Both the position numbers and the translations under genes were made by a program. The notes under the pieces were generated by a model. That model was not told the DNA's origin. It did no database searches and saw nothing but the letters and a program-made list of their open reading frames with translations. A stretch of DNA of 64,000 bases from Bryobacterales bacterium (GTDB lineage: Bacteria; Acidobacteriota; Terriglobia; Bryobacterales; Bryobacteraceae): assembly GCA_019261985.1 (NCBI GenBank), contig JAFAQY010000020.1, positions 1 through 64,000 of the forward strand. Direction: 5' to 3'. Of this stretch, positions 49,086-58,368 are shown in pieces; positions within the stretch are counted from its first letter, which is position 1, and each line of letters opens with the position of its first letter.

Positions 49086-50405
49086 CTACCTTCTCCGGCC
49101 GCCACCGCGGCTAAACCCGCCGCCTCCGCCGCGACTGAAGCCTCCTCCGCCCCCCCCTCTGAAGCTAGACGCACCCTGGCTGCCGCTGCTGCGCGCTCTG
49201 GATCCGTTGTACCCTCCGGAACCTCCACCAAAGGCGTCGCGGTTTCCTCCCCCGCTCCGGGGGAGATCGCGGCTGCCGATTTGATCGGCTCCGCCGGTTC
49301 GCGCCCCGCTTCCTAGTCCAGACGACCCACTCGGGCGATTGCTGAGAGCCGATCCGCTTGAACGGTTTGCGAGACTAGCGTTGCCTGAGCCGCCCTGTGC
49401 CCTGGCCTGGCGCTGCGCGATCGATTCACCCCGCGCGTTGCCTCCAAACCTGTCCGCTGTCGCACGATCGCCATAGGGAGCTCCCCCGCGATGCGCCGGA
49501 TTGTGCGACCAACTGCCCCCGGCGCCGCTGACTCGATTGCCCCCTCGGGTATTACTGACGTTCGCGCTGCGGTTGACATTCGCGTTGCGGTTGAAATTAT
49601 TGTTCATGTTGACGTTAACCTCACCGTGACCCCAGCCGCAGCCCCACCCCCAGCCGCCGGACCACATCGCTCCCATGGCGACTCCGACGCCAAACGAAAT
49701 GGCTGCCGTGGCGATTGGGTATGCAATAGGAGGATACGCGTAGACTGGCGCGCCATAAACCACGACGGGATCGTAGGATGGCACATACACTACTTGTGGA
49801 TTCGCCTGTTCGATGACGATAACGCTCTTGTTTTCGACAACTTTGGTTTCCACTTTCTGCTGCTCGGTGGTCTTCAAAGTACCTTTATCCTCGGCCTTCT
49901 TGCGCATGCGCTGAACCGCGTCCATAACCTCGGTTTGCTGAGCGAGAAAGGCATTGCCCAAATCATCGGTCCATTGGACGTCGTCCGCCAGTCGCTTTAC
50001 CACTTGGGGCAGAGCCGCGAGAGCTTTGACCGTCGGGTCCCAAGGCTGCTTTTCGACTGCATCGGCGAGGGCTTTATCCTTCAGATTTTTGTGGTCTTCG
50101 AGCCACTGTTCTAGGAGGACAATTTCCAGCGGATAGGTAGACGCGGCGAGTACCTGAGCCAACAAAGGATCTGGATATAGTGCGATGGGGGCTACCAAAG
50201 AATCCAACTGATCGCGGGAGAGCTTGCCCCCTGCGGGGGTCGCCTTTGAAGGATCGGGCACCGAGATCGTGGTCGAAGGAGTTGGCGCCGACGCTTGCGG
50301 TGGGGAAAAAGCCAGAGTGTCTCCTGGCAAAACGAGACCACTGCACAGAATTGCCACTAAAGACCGTAAAGATCCAAAGCTTGCGCGGTTTCCTGCCGGC
50401 TTCAT
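49086..50405 (-). CDS. DUF3300 exported protein with a Gly/Arg/Ser-rich tail
   Basis: 439 residues. Signal peptide to about residue 33. The DUF3300 domain (about 60-270) begins LSRDQLDSLVAPIALYPDPL and includes LAQVLAASTYPLEIV, VYVPSYDPVVVYGAPVYAYPP and a glycine/tryptophan segment WSGGWGWGCGWGHGEV. The last 150 residues are Asn-rich (NVNMNNNFNRNANVNRS) then Gly/Ser/Arg-rich, ending GGGGGFSRGGGRRR. Such a tail is likely disordered and may stick to nucleic acid or cell wall. First gene of the DUF3300-DUF2950 pair. Confidence 0.9.
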   Translation of the reverse strand: MKPAGNRASFGSLRSLVAILCSGLVLPGDTLAFSPPQASAPTPSTTISVPDPSKATPAGGKLSRDQLDSLVAPIALYPDPLLAQVLAASTYPLEIVLLEQWLEDHKNLKDKALADAVEKQPWDPTVKALAALPQVVKRLADDVQWTDDLGNAFLAQQTEVMDAVQRMRKKAEDKGTLKTTEQQKVETKVVENKSVIVIEQANPQVVYVPSYDPVVVYGAPVYAYPPIAYPIATAAISFGVGVAMGAMWSGGWGWGCGWGHGEVNVNMNNNFNRNANVNRSANVSNTRGGNRVSGAGGSWSHNPAHRGGAPYGDRATADRFGGNARGESIAQRQARAQGGSGNASLANRSSGSALSNRPSGSSGLGSGARTGGADQIGSRDLPRSGGGNRDAFGGGSGGYNGSRARSSGSQGASSFRGGGGGGFSRGGGGGFSRGGGRRR

Positions 50406-50597
50406 AACTGCCTCTTTCTACAAAGCCACCTTCATAAACCCTCCTCTACACAATGGATGTAGGCGGCGCGGTAGCCGTTAGGGAGCGCGCCAGCCTTTGC
50501 CGGTCTTCCGGCCTCGTAGGCCGCTTGATCGTTGACAAATGGCGCAATCGACAGAAGGAATTTATTTTTGGTTTGGCGGACCTTTGAGGCGTGTGTG

Positions 50598-51245
50598 TTA
50601 TTTGGGCGTGGTGGCGGGACGGAGTTGAGCTTCTTCCAGACGCTTCGCCTCTTGCCACGTAAAGACCATGCGATGCACCACGGTGATGTTTGACAGAACG
50701 GCGATTACCCAGAGCACCGGGGCCATGCGATCGAACAGCGCTCCGATGATGACCAGCACAACTCGCTCGGGGCGCTCCATGAAACCGACCTTGCAGGTCG
50801 GAATCGAGTTTTCCGCGCGAGCGCGCGTATAACTCACCATCACAGAACCACTCATCGCAATAGCGGTGAGCAGCACATAGAAGTGCCGGTTGATGGAACC
50901 GTACCAAACCAGCAGGCCGGTCAGGAGAGCCAAATCGGAATAGCGGTCGAGCACGGAATCGAAAAAGCCGCCGAAACGGGTGACGCGATTCGTTTCGCGC
51001 GCCACTCGGCCATCCACCATATCGAATAAGCCCGCTCCGATAATGACGATGCCTGCCCAACGGAACTGGCCGACCCACAGCAGCGCGGAAGCTCCTATGT
51101 TGATCAGCAGGCCCAAAAACGTCAATACATTTGGGTTGATTTTTGTGAGAGCAAGGCCGTGAACGATGAGAAGAATGACTCTATTGCAAGCATGGCCGAT
51201 CGCACTCGTAAATGTTCGAGGTCCGGGCTGAGACTGCTCACTCAC
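50598..51245 (-). CDS. CDP-alcohol phosphatidyltransferase
   Basis: 215 residues with six membrane helices. The signature D-G-x2-A-R-x8-G-x3-D-x3-D is complete in DMVDGRVARETNRVTRFGGF, then FDSVLDRYSD, about residues 75-105. These integral enzymes transfer a phosphoalcohol group from a CDP-linked lipid; inositol-phosphate, glycerol-phosphate and other acceptors are all possible. It overlaps greA by four bases. Confidence 0.9.
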   Translation of the reverse strand: MSEQSQPGPRTFTSAIGHACNRVILLIVHGLALTKINPNVLTFLGLLINIGASALLWVGQFRWAGIVIIGAGLFDMVDGRVARETNRVTRFGGFFDSVLDRYSDLALLTGLLVWYGSINRHFYVLLTAIAMSGSVMVSYTRARAENSIPTCKVGFMERPERVVLVIIGALFDRMAPVLWVIAVLSNITVVHRMVFTWQEAKRLEEAQLRPATTPK

Positions 51246-51721
51246 TCGGGAACGGCTCCAGCTTGATGAATTGTGGTCAGCTCGATGATTTCCATTTCGC
51301 GGATTCCACCGGGAATTTGAATCTTGACGGAGTCGCCGACCTGCTTCCCTAAAAGACCGCGGCCAATCGGCGAGCTGGTGGAGATCAAACCTTTCGCTAC
51401 GTCCACATCCTCGCTCGTGACCAGCTTATAACGAATATGCTCGTCTTTCGCTGTATCCAGGACGACGACGGTTGAACCAAGGCCGACGCGATCGTGCGGA
51501 ATCTTGGACATGTCGGTCATCGAAAGGTCGCGCAGCCTCGCTTTCAGCTGGCCCAAACGAGCATTGACATAGGCTTGCCGTTCCTTGGCGGCGTGGTACT
51601 CCGCGTTTTCGCTGAGGTCGCCGTGTGCGCGCGCCTTTAGAATTTCCTTCGGAAGCTCGATGCGCAACTCGTTTTCGAGCGCCGCCACTTCCTCCTGGAG
51701 CTTCCTTTTTACGTCTTCCAT
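51242..51721 (-). CDS. greA: Transcription elongation factor GreA
   Basis: 159 residues. The N-terminal coiled coil carries the catalytic tip DLSENAEYHAAKERQAY (Asp, Glu acidic pair), and the C-terminal FKBP-like domain ends SPIGRGLLGKQVGDSVKIQIPGG in family-typical form. GreA rescues back-tracked RNA polymerase by stimulating transcript cleavage. Its first residues MEDVKRKLQEEVAALENELR are slightly shortened compared with E. coli. Co-transcribed with the downstream phosphatidyltransferase gene. Confidence 0.95.
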   Translation of the reverse strand: MEDVKRKLQEEVAALENELRIELPKEILKARAHGDLSENAEYHAAKERQAYVNARLGQLKARLRDLSMTDMSKIPHDRVGLGSTVVVLDTAKDEHIRYKLVTSEDVDVAKGLISTSSPIGRGLLGKQVGDSVKIQIPGGIREMEIIELTTIHQAGAVPE

Positions 51722-51895
51722 GTCTCCGTAGGCGATTATACCGCTATTACTTACGGAAGCTTACATTCTTACAGCCGTTAGCTCAGGACAAAATACTGTC
51801 AACTTTCAGTCATTCACGTGTTTTGAAGCAGATATGGACATGGAATATCATTTGCACACCGCCACACGTGCGATCAAACGCTCTGGAGATGTAAT

Positions 51896-53500
51896 ATGAA
51901 GCGCCGGAATCTATTCTGCTTTCTTGCGTCGTGCCTGGTAGGGGTGCTGGGATTCGCTCAATCGAAGGAGGCGCCGCCGAAGTCCGAAACCGTGCCCCTT
52001 TATCGAGTAACAGTTCTGCAACGGACGGTGAAGGCGGTGAATTATGAATACCGCTCCTTACCGACCGAAATTGGTTTTCGCGGAACGGTTCTGCTTCCGC
52101 AGGGGAAGGGAAGAGCGTGGGTTGAATCGAAGCCGGGACGGACGGAAATCGATGCGACCGTCGAGAAGCTCGGGCCATCGCAGCGGTACGGGCGTGAATA
52201 CCTTACTTACGTGCTGTGGGCCATCACTCCGGAGGGCCGCCCGCACAATCTTGGCGAGCTTATCTTGAGCGATTCGGGCAAAGGTCATCTGCATGTGACT
52301 ACCGATCTTCAGGCGTTCGCTTTGATCGTGACCGCGGAGCCGTATTCCGCCGTGCGGATGCCCAGCGATGTCGTGGTGATGGAGAATGAAATTCGCCCGG
52401 ACACGGTAGGCAAGATAGAAAATGTCGATGTGAATTATGAGTTGCTGCCCCGCGGTGAGTATACATGGCAGGTATCGGAACAACTGGATAAAGAGCTTGC
52501 CGCGGCGCCGAAGGTATCGGGGGGCGAGTATGACGCTTTGCTCGAGCTTTATGAAGCACAAAACGCAGTCGGCATTGCCCGCCAGGCCGGCGCGGAGCAG
52601 TTCGCGCCAACCAGTTTCGCCAAAGCGCAGCAGTCATTGAGCGAGGCGCAGGCCTGGAATCGCAGAAAATCCGGCGACCGCCGGGTAGTGGAATACGCCC
52701 GGGAAGCGGCCCAAGCGGCCGAGGATGCCCGCAGCATCGCGAGCCAAAGGCAGCAGGAGGCGAAGGTGAGCGCGGCGCAAGCGGTTGTGGCCGCGGCTGA
52801 GGCTAAGGCCGATTCGGAAATAACCGCCGCGCAGGAGCAGCAGCGGCAGGCGGAGGCCGCGGCGCAACAGGCCCGGTATGATGCTGACTCGGCGCGCCAG
52901 CGCGCGGAAGCGGAACGCCAGGCGCGGGAGAAACTGGAAGCACATATCAGAGTGAGCGACCGCGCGCCGAACGCGCAACCGGAAGGGGCGGTGGCTGCCG
53001 CTAGGACGCAGGCCGGCCCTTCCGGCGTGGAGGAGGGGGTACTGCCCGGAGCGAAACAGCGTGAGAGCCGGATGCATCTGTTCGAGGAGCTGAACGGCGG
53101 ATACCAGGTGATGGATTCACCGCGTGGGTTAGTTGTTGTCGTGCCGGGAAGCGTGTTCACCGGGCCAACGTTCAGCTCATCCCCGCAACTTGCGCGTGTC
53201 GCCGTGGTCCTCACCCACCATCCGGAGCTACAGGTCGTTTGCGAAGGATACATGAGCGAGGACAATTCGGAAGCTGCCTCGCGTCAGCGCGCGGAAGCAG
53301 TGATGAACGCCCTCCTTCAGGGCGGGGTGCCCGCGAGGTTGATTGCGGTGAAGGGTTACGGCAACTCGCGTCCCGCTGGGCCGAACGCAACACCGGAAGA
53401 ACGCGATAAGAACTCACGCGTTGAAATCGTGATTTCAGGCGACTCGATCGGCACGGTTCCGTTTTGGGATCGTACCTATTCGCTCCAGCCCCGGCGCTAA
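51896..53500 (+). CDS. OmpA-family protein with a DUF4398-like helical region
   Basis: 534 residues. Signal peptide MKRRNLFCFLASCLVGVLGFAQ. Residues about 30-200 form a beta-rich domain (TEIGFRGTVLLPQGKGRAWV). A DUF4398-type segment follows (APTSFAKAQQSLSEAQAWNR), then a long Ala/Glu/Gln-rich coiled coil (about 260-360). The C-terminal OmpA domain binds peptidoglycan (HPELQVVCEGYMSEDNSEAASRQRAEAV, YGNSRPAGPN, RDKNSRVEIVI). It probably bridges envelope layers. Divergent from greA. Confidence 0.88.
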   Translation: MKRRNLFCFLASCLVGVLGFAQSKEAPPKSETVPLYRVTVLQRTVKAVNYEYRSLPTEIGFRGTVLLPQGKGRAWVESKPGRTEIDATVEKLGPSQRYGREYLTYVLWAITPEGRPHNLGELILSDSGKGHLHVTTDLQAFALIVTAEPYSAVRMPSDVVVMENEIRPDTVGKIENVDVNYELLPRGEYTWQVSEQLDKELAAAPKVSGGEYDALLELYEAQNAVGIARQAGAEQFAPTSFAKAQQSLSEAQAWNRRKSGDRRVVEYAREAAQAAEDARSIASQRQQEAKVSAAQAVVAAAEAKADSEITAAQEQQRQAEAAAQQARYDADSARQRAEAERQAREKLEAHIRVSDRAPNAQPEGAVAAARTQAGPSGVEEGVLPGAKQRESRMHLFEELNGGYQVMDSPRGLVVVVPGSVFTGPTFSSSPQLARVAVVLTHHPELQVVCEGYMSEDNSEAASRQRAEAVMNALLQGGVPARLIAVKGYGNSRPAGPNATPEERDKNSRVEIVISGDSIGTVPFWDRTYSLQPRR

Positions 53501-53502
53501 CT

Positions 53503-53862
53503 ATGCTCGAGGTTGGTTCAGCTTACCTGTTATCGGCGCTGCTGGCCGGATGCGCTCTGCTAGCCGCCCTTATCGTGGCCCTGCTGGTGAGACATAGAGC
53601 GGGCATCCGCGGCCGGCTCGCGCTAGCGCTTTTAGGACTGCTCGTTCTCGCCATTGCCGGTCTTGAGAAGATGGGCTGGTCATCCAGGCCGTGGCAATTG
53701 GGATCGCCCGCTCAACAGTTCGATGATTTTCTGTTTCGTGTGGTGTGGCTTGCCGGCGCTGGATTTGTCTTTATCGCCGGGCTAATGTCGTTCTTAGAGA
53801 GGCGGCCGGAACGGCCGCGAATCGAAAGCGAGCCGGAGTTAAACGAGACGGTTCACCGATAA
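53503..53862 (+). CDS. Small integral membrane protein
   Basis: 119 residues from ATG 53503, two bases after the OmpA-like gene. It has three hydrophobic helices (SAYLLSALLAGCALLAALIVALL, LALALLGLLVLAIAGLEKM, RVVWLAGAGFVFIAGLMSFL) and a charged C-terminal tail. No family is recognised. Close spacing suggests co-transcription with the OmpA-like protein. Confidence 0.6.
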   Translation: MLEVGSAYLLSALLAGCALLAALIVALLVRHRAGIRGRLALALLGLLVLAIAGLEKMGWSSRPWQLGSPAQQFDDFLFRVVWLAGAGFVFIAGLMSFLERRPERPRIESEPELNETVHR

Positions 53863-53921
53863 CGGGCAACCGTTACGCTTTTGTAATCAAGCTCTCATAA
53901 TCGCGGCGTACAAGAGTAGTT

Positions 53922-54080
53922 GTGACTACCTCTCCCGAAAAACTTAATGTCGCTTGTGCTTGCGATCTCTGCAAGGCCAAGGTCCCCGGCAATGCCGCGC
54001 AAGACGACCGGCTTCAGAGCGAGCCGGCGTTTGTCATTCCTATCCGATTGGTCCCGCGTGTCGCACCGCGGCTAGCGTGA
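53922..54080 (+). CDS. Possible 52-residue cysteine-containing protein
   Basis: From GTG 53922: TTSPEKLNVACACDLCKAKV, then PGNAAQDDRLQSEPAFVIPIR, ending at TGA 54078. A CACDLC cluster and a moderate third-position GC bias (about 63% by hand) argue weakly for coding. There is no ribosome-binding site and no known family. Confidence 0.2.
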   Translation: MTTSPEKLNVACACDLCKAKVPGNAAQDDRLQSEPAFVIPIRLVPRVAPRLA

Positions 54081-54100
54081 CTTCGCGGGCGATAGCCGCC

Positions 54101-54835
54101 CTACTGCCGCGCCTCTAACGCGCGCCTCGCGTTTTCGATTGTCCCTTGAAGAGACTCGCGGGGCAGACGCGCCACCGTGGGTTGAATAATCCATCGAAGC
54201 GCTCCGGGAATGTCGCGCGAGAGCGAAATCGTACGGCACTCCATATATAACCCGCCAGGACGGGGAGCGAGTAGCCAATACGAGTTTGCCCTCCACAGGT
54301 AACCGTTGCCCGTGCCGGGCGGCAGCGGCTTGCCATCCTCGATTTCGCTAATCCGCGTGGAGTGCGAGACAATGGCCCAACTGTCCACGCCCACCGGTTT
54401 GTACTCGATATCGTAATCGGTGTCGAGCACGACGGTTATGACATTCTTTCGCTGAAGCCGAAGGTGCGCCCGCCAGTGATTTCCATCGGAGCTCACGCCA
54501 TTGGACTCGACTACTTCGGGAGCGAAGACGTTCTTGTAGTTATCGTAGTTTTGGAACATCGCCAGCGCTTGTTTGACGGTTGCTCCGGGGACCTCAGTGC
54601 TTGCAACCCAGTCGTGGATCAGGCCGTTCTCGACGCGAACCGGCGAAGTCCCTCCCCAAGGCGCAACGCGAAGACGTGCCGGGTTAGCGCGCGGCCCGGG
54701 CTCCCAGGTTTGCCGCGCCTCAGCGGCTTGAACATAGGAATCAAAAGCTTTATTGGTTCGTTCGGATAGTGTAGTCGGAATCTGGCCGGGCAGGACCAGC
54801 GCAAACCAGAACAGCAGTGTTGCTCTCCTGACCAC
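54101..54835 (-). CDS. Exported SRPBCC/START-like protein
   Basis: 244 residues from GTG 54835. N-terminal signal RRATLLFWFALVLPGQIPTT. The body (WVASTEVPGATVKQALAMFQ, YDNYKNVFAPEVVES, WRAHLRLQRKNVITVVLDTD, SYWLLAPRPGGLYMECRTIS) has the strand-helix pattern of a helix-grip (SRPBCC) lipid- or ligand-binding fold. Many acidobacterial genomes carry such a protein; its ligand is unknown. It is transcribed divergently from the MmcQ-like gene. Confidence 0.65.
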   Translation of the reverse strand: MVRRATLLFWFALVLPGQIPTTLSERTNKAFDSYVQAAEARQTWEPGPRANPARLRVAPWGGTSPVRVENGLIHDWVASTEVPGATVKQALAMFQNYDNYKNVFAPEVVESNGVSSDGNHWRAHLRLQRKNVITVVLDTDYDIEYKPVGVDSWAIVSHSTRISEIEDGKPLPPGTGNGYLWRANSYWLLAPRPGGLYMECRTISLSRDIPGALRWIIQPTVARLPRESLQGTIENARRALEARQ

Positions 54836-54937
54836 TTAGAGATATTTGACGATGGGCGGCGGTAAAACGGTTCAGAAAATCATGGGGGCGCACAGACCCG
54901 GAGCGAACGGGCGATAATGCCAGCAGGAGATGCTCCG

Positions 54938-55387
54938 ATGAGCGGCGAGCGCGCCAAACCAAGAGTCGGTCCGGCTCCCAAACTGGACAATGGGATACAA
55001 ATCGGTCGCGTCCGGCGGATTTGTGCTTCGATTCCCGGCACGATAGAAAAGCTTTCGCACGGGGAACCTACCTTCTTCACGCCGAAGCGAGTCTTCGCCA
55101 TGTTTGCCAATAATCACCACGGCGACGGTCATGTCGCGCTCTGGGTACCTGCTGCTCCGGGAGTGCAAGCGGCTTTAATCGAAGAGACGCCCGATACATA
55201 CTTCAAACCGCCTTACGTCGGCCCCGGCGGTTGGGTTGGCATTGAACTCTCGAAGGTAGATGATGAACAATTGGGGGCTTTGATCCGAGAAGCGTTCGGC
55301 ATTATCACAGCTAAGGATGATAAATCGCGCCGGTCATCGATTTCTCGGTCCAGCAGTCAGGCACGGGCGCGTGTACGCAACGCCTGA
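54938..55387 (+). CDS. MmcQ/YjbR-family protein
   Basis: 149 residues from ATG 54938, which has AGGAG eight bases upstream; ATG 54917 is an alternative. RRICASIPGTIEKLSHGEPT and FFTPKRVFAMFANNHHGDGH, then YFKPPYVGPGGWVGIEL, match the MmcQ/YjbR fold, a compact alpha/beta domain similar to CyaY-like DNA-binding proteins. The Ser/Arg-rich tail (RRSSISRSSSQARARVR) is additional. Exact function unknown. Confidence 0.85.
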   Translation: MSGERAKPRVGPAPKLDNGIQIGRVRRICASIPGTIEKLSHGEPTFFTPKRVFAMFANNHHGDGHVALWVPAAPGVQAALIEETPDTYFKPPYVGPGGWVGIELSKVDDEQLGALIREAFGIITAKDDKSRRSSISRSSSQARARVRNA

Positions 55388-55396
55388 ATCATCGCA

Positions 55397-56056
55397 TTAC
55401 CAGCGTACGTAGGCCGGATTCACGTTCCGTTGCAGGAATTCCCGGAAATCGCGCTGGTATTTGGGTAAGCGCAGCTTGCCGTTGATGGTGCGCTTGTCGG
55501 TGAACTTGATCTCAGACGAAGGATTGAAGTAGGCCACGGCGTTTTGGCGCGTGAGTACGAACGGCGGACGGCCGTTCTGCAGCAGGATGCCGCTGGCAAT
55601 AAGCGACCCGGTGCGATGGTTGCCTTCTTGAAACAGTTGCGGCTGGCTAAGCACGCCTACGTAGACTTGCGCCGCAATCTTGTAGGGGTTCTCGGTCTCG
55701 TGCTTGCGGTACCAGCGGCGGATCGGTTTGACGTATCTGCGGAAATTATCGAAGAACTGGCGCCGTGTCGCGCTAATGTGTTTACGAAACTCGCCCGGAT
55801 CGTAACCTCGACCGAGTAGGACGAGATGGTTTAGCTGCAGCAGCGCTTCCAGTCCCGCGCCGCTGAACAGGTCGACTTCATCCGCAACCAGCGCATCCAG
55901 AAACTCATACGCCGCCAGCATGTTAGACCGCACGGTATCGGTGAAATCGTCACGGCGGGAAGTGAGCACCGCGTTGATTTCAGGAAAATGCCGCTGCACA
56001 TCGCGTAGCTCATCTTCGATGCGTCCGAAATGCAAGCGCAGCGCTTTTGTGACCAC
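55397..56056 (-). CDS. Degenerate Fic-like protein
   Basis: About 219 residues from GTG 56056; the open frame continues far upstream into pcaG, so the true start is uncertain. The Fic core motif HxFxxGNGRxxR appears as QLFQEGNHRTGS (140-151): the catalytic His is Gln and the second Gly is His, while Phe, Glu, Gly-Asn and Arg-Thr are kept. Preceding helices fit the Fic fold. Loss of the His should abolish normal AMP transfer, though other uses of the fold are known. It follows pcaG on the same strand with 74 bases between. Confidence 0.55.
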   Translation of the reverse strand: MVTKALRLHFGRIEDELRDVQRHFPEINAVLTSRRDDFTDTVRSNMLAAYEFLDALVADEVDLFSGAGLEALLQLNHLVLLGRGYDPGEFRKHISATRRQFFDNFRRYVKPIRRWYRKHETENPYKIAAQVYVGVLSQPQLFQEGNHRTGSLIASGILLQNGRPPFVLTRQNAVAYFNPSSEIKFTDKRTINGKLRLPKYQRDFREFLQRNVNPAYVRW

Positions 56057-56130
56057 GTCCAGCAGTAGAGCACAAATCGTTCGCCCAATCCCACACGCAC
56101 TGGCTGACGGATGGACGGATTTTAGGTCCG

Positions 56131-56712
56131 CTAATCCACAAAGAACGGCGTTTCTTCCGCCCCCCGCAAAATCAGGTCGAAGCGATAACCGGCTGCCCCC
56201 GCCGCATCGGCGCTCGGATCGCGCTTCGCGATCAAGCGCGCCCGCATCGCAAGATCGGAGACCGAATCCAGAACGAGGTCGCTTGCGTTTGTAGGATCTT
56301 CCGGAAAAAATGCGGTTGTCACCAGCCGCCGTGTGAGGCCGATTGCGAGCACCATCATGTTCAGATGGGGGCATCGCATATTTCCCTCCCATTCGTAGGA
56401 ACCCGGCAGAACAGTGCGGAACCGGTACCAGCCATCCGCATCCGTGCGGGCGCGGCCCCAACCGAAAAAACCGGGATCGGCTTGCCCGCAGCGCGGGTCC
56501 AGCGCATGGCGGAAAATGCCATTCGCGTCCGGCTGCCAGATTTCAACAATAGTGTTTACCGTGGGCTTGCCGCCTTCTTCCAAAACGCGGCCGGAGAGCA
56601 GAATGTGCTCTCCCCGCGCGACCTTTCCGTTATTGCGCGTCAGATCGCTGCAGCCGTCCGAAAACTCCGCTGGAAAAAACGGCCCGATGGTGCAGTACAC
56701 CGAAGGATTCAT
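56131..56712 (-). CDS. pcaG: Protocatechuate 3,4-dioxygenase alpha-like subunit
   Basis: 193 residues from ATG 56712. Intradiol-dioxygenase fold: YCTIGPFFPAEFSDG, ILLSGRVLEEGGKPTVNTIV, EIWQPDANGIFRH and FGWGRARTDADGWYRFRTVLPG. The alpha subunit lacks a full iron site, as expected; the partner beta subunit is two bases upstream. Together they cleave protocatechuate to 3-carboxymuconate, or a related catechol. No pcaB, pcaC or pcaD gene beyond a possible hydrolase is nearby, so the substrate may differ. Confidence 0.85.
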   Translation of the reverse strand: MNPSVYCTIGPFFPAEFSDGCSDLTRNNGKVARGEHILLSGRVLEEGGKPTVNTIVEIWQPDANGIFRHALDPRCGQADPGFFGWGRARTDADGWYRFRTVLPGSYEWEGNMRCPHLNMMVLAIGLTRRLVTTAFFPEDPTNASDLVLDSVSDLAMRARLIAKRDPSADAAGAAGYRFDLILRGAEETPFFVD

Positions 56713-56714
56713 GG

Positions 56715-57437
56715 TCAGGGTAGCTCCGGTGTCGCGCGCTTCCCGCGCAGGACGAAATCGCGATGAAAAGGAATCCGCTGCACATCCCCCATTTCCGGCG
56801 GAGGCGCTTCGAAAATCAGCGTTTGGCGAGCCTCCTCGTCCTTCACGCCGTTCAACAGAACATCGATCTGGTTCAGCGGCTCGCCGGGAAAGAAAATCTG
56901 CGTCACGTAACGATTCATCCAACTCGGGCCGAAAATCGAAAAATGAATATGCGGCGGGCGCCACCACCAGCCCGATTCAATCACCGGGTACGCGCCCGGT
57001 TTAACCGAAAGAAATTGGTACCGCCCTTCGAAATCGGTGATCAGGCGCCCTTGCCCTGTGAAATTCGGGTCCAGCGGCGCGTCGAACCGGTCCAGTTCGT
57101 GGATATATTTCCCGCAGGAGTTAGCTTGCCAGATCTCGATGACCGCTCCGGCAATAGGAGAACCGTCTTCATCCATTACTCGTCCCGAAACCAAGATAAG
57201 CTGCCCCAGCGCGCGAGGCTCTTCCGGAGCGGCGTGCGATAAATCGAGCGCCTCCACGCCCAGGCGGTTTTCGATGCCGGCCGGTCCCGTGAGCTCCGTC
57301 AACGTGAGTGGCCGCTCGGTCAGCGGGTGCGCCGGCACGCGCGTAAAGCTTCGCGGGTAGCGCGGGATCTGCCGGTCCATCTGCGTCTGGTCATTGTAGG
57401 GCCAGTAGCCTGTGTGAGGTTGAACTGCGGTTTTCAT
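56715..57437 (-). CDS. pcaH: Protocatechuate 3,4-dioxygenase beta-like subunit
   Basis: 240 residues. SGRVMDEDGSPIAGAVIEIW, GKYIHELDRFDAPLDPNFTG and KPGAYPVIESGWWWRPPHIHF hold the Fe(III) ligands: a Tyr in the KYIH region, Tyr of GAYP, and the two His of RPPHIHF. The usual Trp after YP is Val here. The N-terminal YPRSFTRVPAHPLTERPLTL is also PcaH-like. It is divergent from the alpha/beta hydrolase with 28 bases between starts, so their promoters are interleaved. Confidence 0.88.
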   Translation of the reverse strand: MKTAVQPHTGYWPYNDQTQMDRQIPRYPRSFTRVPAHPLTERPLTLTELTGPAGIENRLGVEALDLSHAAPEEPRALGQLILVSGRVMDEDGSPIAGAVIEIWQANSCGKYIHELDRFDAPLDPNFTGQGRLITDFEGRYQFLSVKPGAYPVIESGWWWRPPHIHFSIFGPSWMNRYVTQIFFPGEPLNQIDVLLNGVKDEEARQTLIFEAPPPEMGDVQRIPFHRDFVLRGKRATPELP

Positions 57438-57465
57438 CGATTCCTATTTACTATAAACTCAACGC

Positions 57466-58368
57466 ATGAAGCTTACCCTTCACGCGGCCGCCGCGCTGGT
57501 AATAGCCGCCACGTACGCCGGAATCGCCCTGGCTCAGCCTGGCTATCAAGACAGATTCGTCACCGTCAACAATCTTCGAGTTCATTATTTGGACTGGGGG
57601 TCGGCGGATAAGCAGCCGTTTATCATGCTGCACGGCATCGCCCGGGTTGCCCATTCTTTCGATCACATCGCTCCCAGCTTCAAGAACGATTACCACGTGA
57701 TGGCGATCGATATGCGCGGCCATGGCGATTCCGGCTGGTCGCCCGAAGGCGCCTATCTTGTCGAGGACTACGTCAAGGATCTGGAGGGTTTCGTCGATCA
57801 GCTCGATTTGCGCAATCTTGTGCTGCTCGGCAACTCGACCGGCGGACGCGTCGTGCAGGTGTATGCCGGCCTGCACCCGGACCGCGTCGCGCGCCTGGTC
57901 GTGGAGGACGTGGGGCCGCAGCGCACCAACGAGATCGCGTCCGCATTCGCGCGCCGCGTTCAGCAGGAGGATAAAGGCTGGGCTTCAGAAGACGAACTGG
58001 TCGCGTCGTTGGTGAAGACCCGCGGCTCAGTGCGCGAAGATTTGCAACGCAACTATGCGCATTTCGGAAGTAAACAGCGGGACGATGGCCGCGTGGTGTG
58101 GAAGCGCGACCCGAATCTGGTGAAAGGCTTCGTTCCGACCGAGCTGTGGGAGTACGTGAGCAAAATCAAATCGCCGACCATTTACATCCTGGGTGGCGCG
58201 AGCAACATCGTCCCACCCGAAACCCAGGAGCGGCTGAAAGCGACGCTGCCCGACGTGCGTATCGTGACGATGCCGGGTTTGGGCCATTATCCGCACCTGG
58301 AAGCACCCGCGGAGTATTTGAAAATCGTGCAGGCATTTCTTATAGAATCAACCAAGAGGTTCCCATGA
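57466..58368 (+). CDS. Exported alpha/beta hydrolase
   Basis: 300 residues. Signal peptide MKLTLHAAAALVIAATYAGIALAQ. Oxyanion region MLHGIARVAHSFDH, nucleophile elbow GNSTGG (Ser), ILGGASNIVPPE (likely Asp replaced, with Asn at that site) and PGLGHYPHLEAP (catalytic His). It belongs with enol-lactonase/haloperoxidase-like hydrolases (PcaD relatives), but export is unusual for PcaD. Its stop overlaps the molybdenum hydroxylase start (ATGA), tying it to that operon. Confidence 0.8.
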   Translation: MKLTLHAAAALVIAATYAGIALAQPGYQDRFVTVNNLRVHYLDWGSADKQPFIMLHGIARVAHSFDHIAPSFKNDYHVMAIDMRGHGDSGWSPEGAYLVEDYVKDLEGFVDQLDLRNLVLLGNSTGGRVVQVYAGLHPDRVARLVVEDVGPQRTNEIASAFARRVQQEDKGWASEDELVASLVKTRGSVREDLQRNYAHFGSKQRDDGRVVWKRDPNLVKGFVPTELWEYVSKIKSPTIYILGGASNIVPPETQERLKATLPDVRIVTMPGLGHYPHLEAPAEYLKIVQAFLIESTKRFP

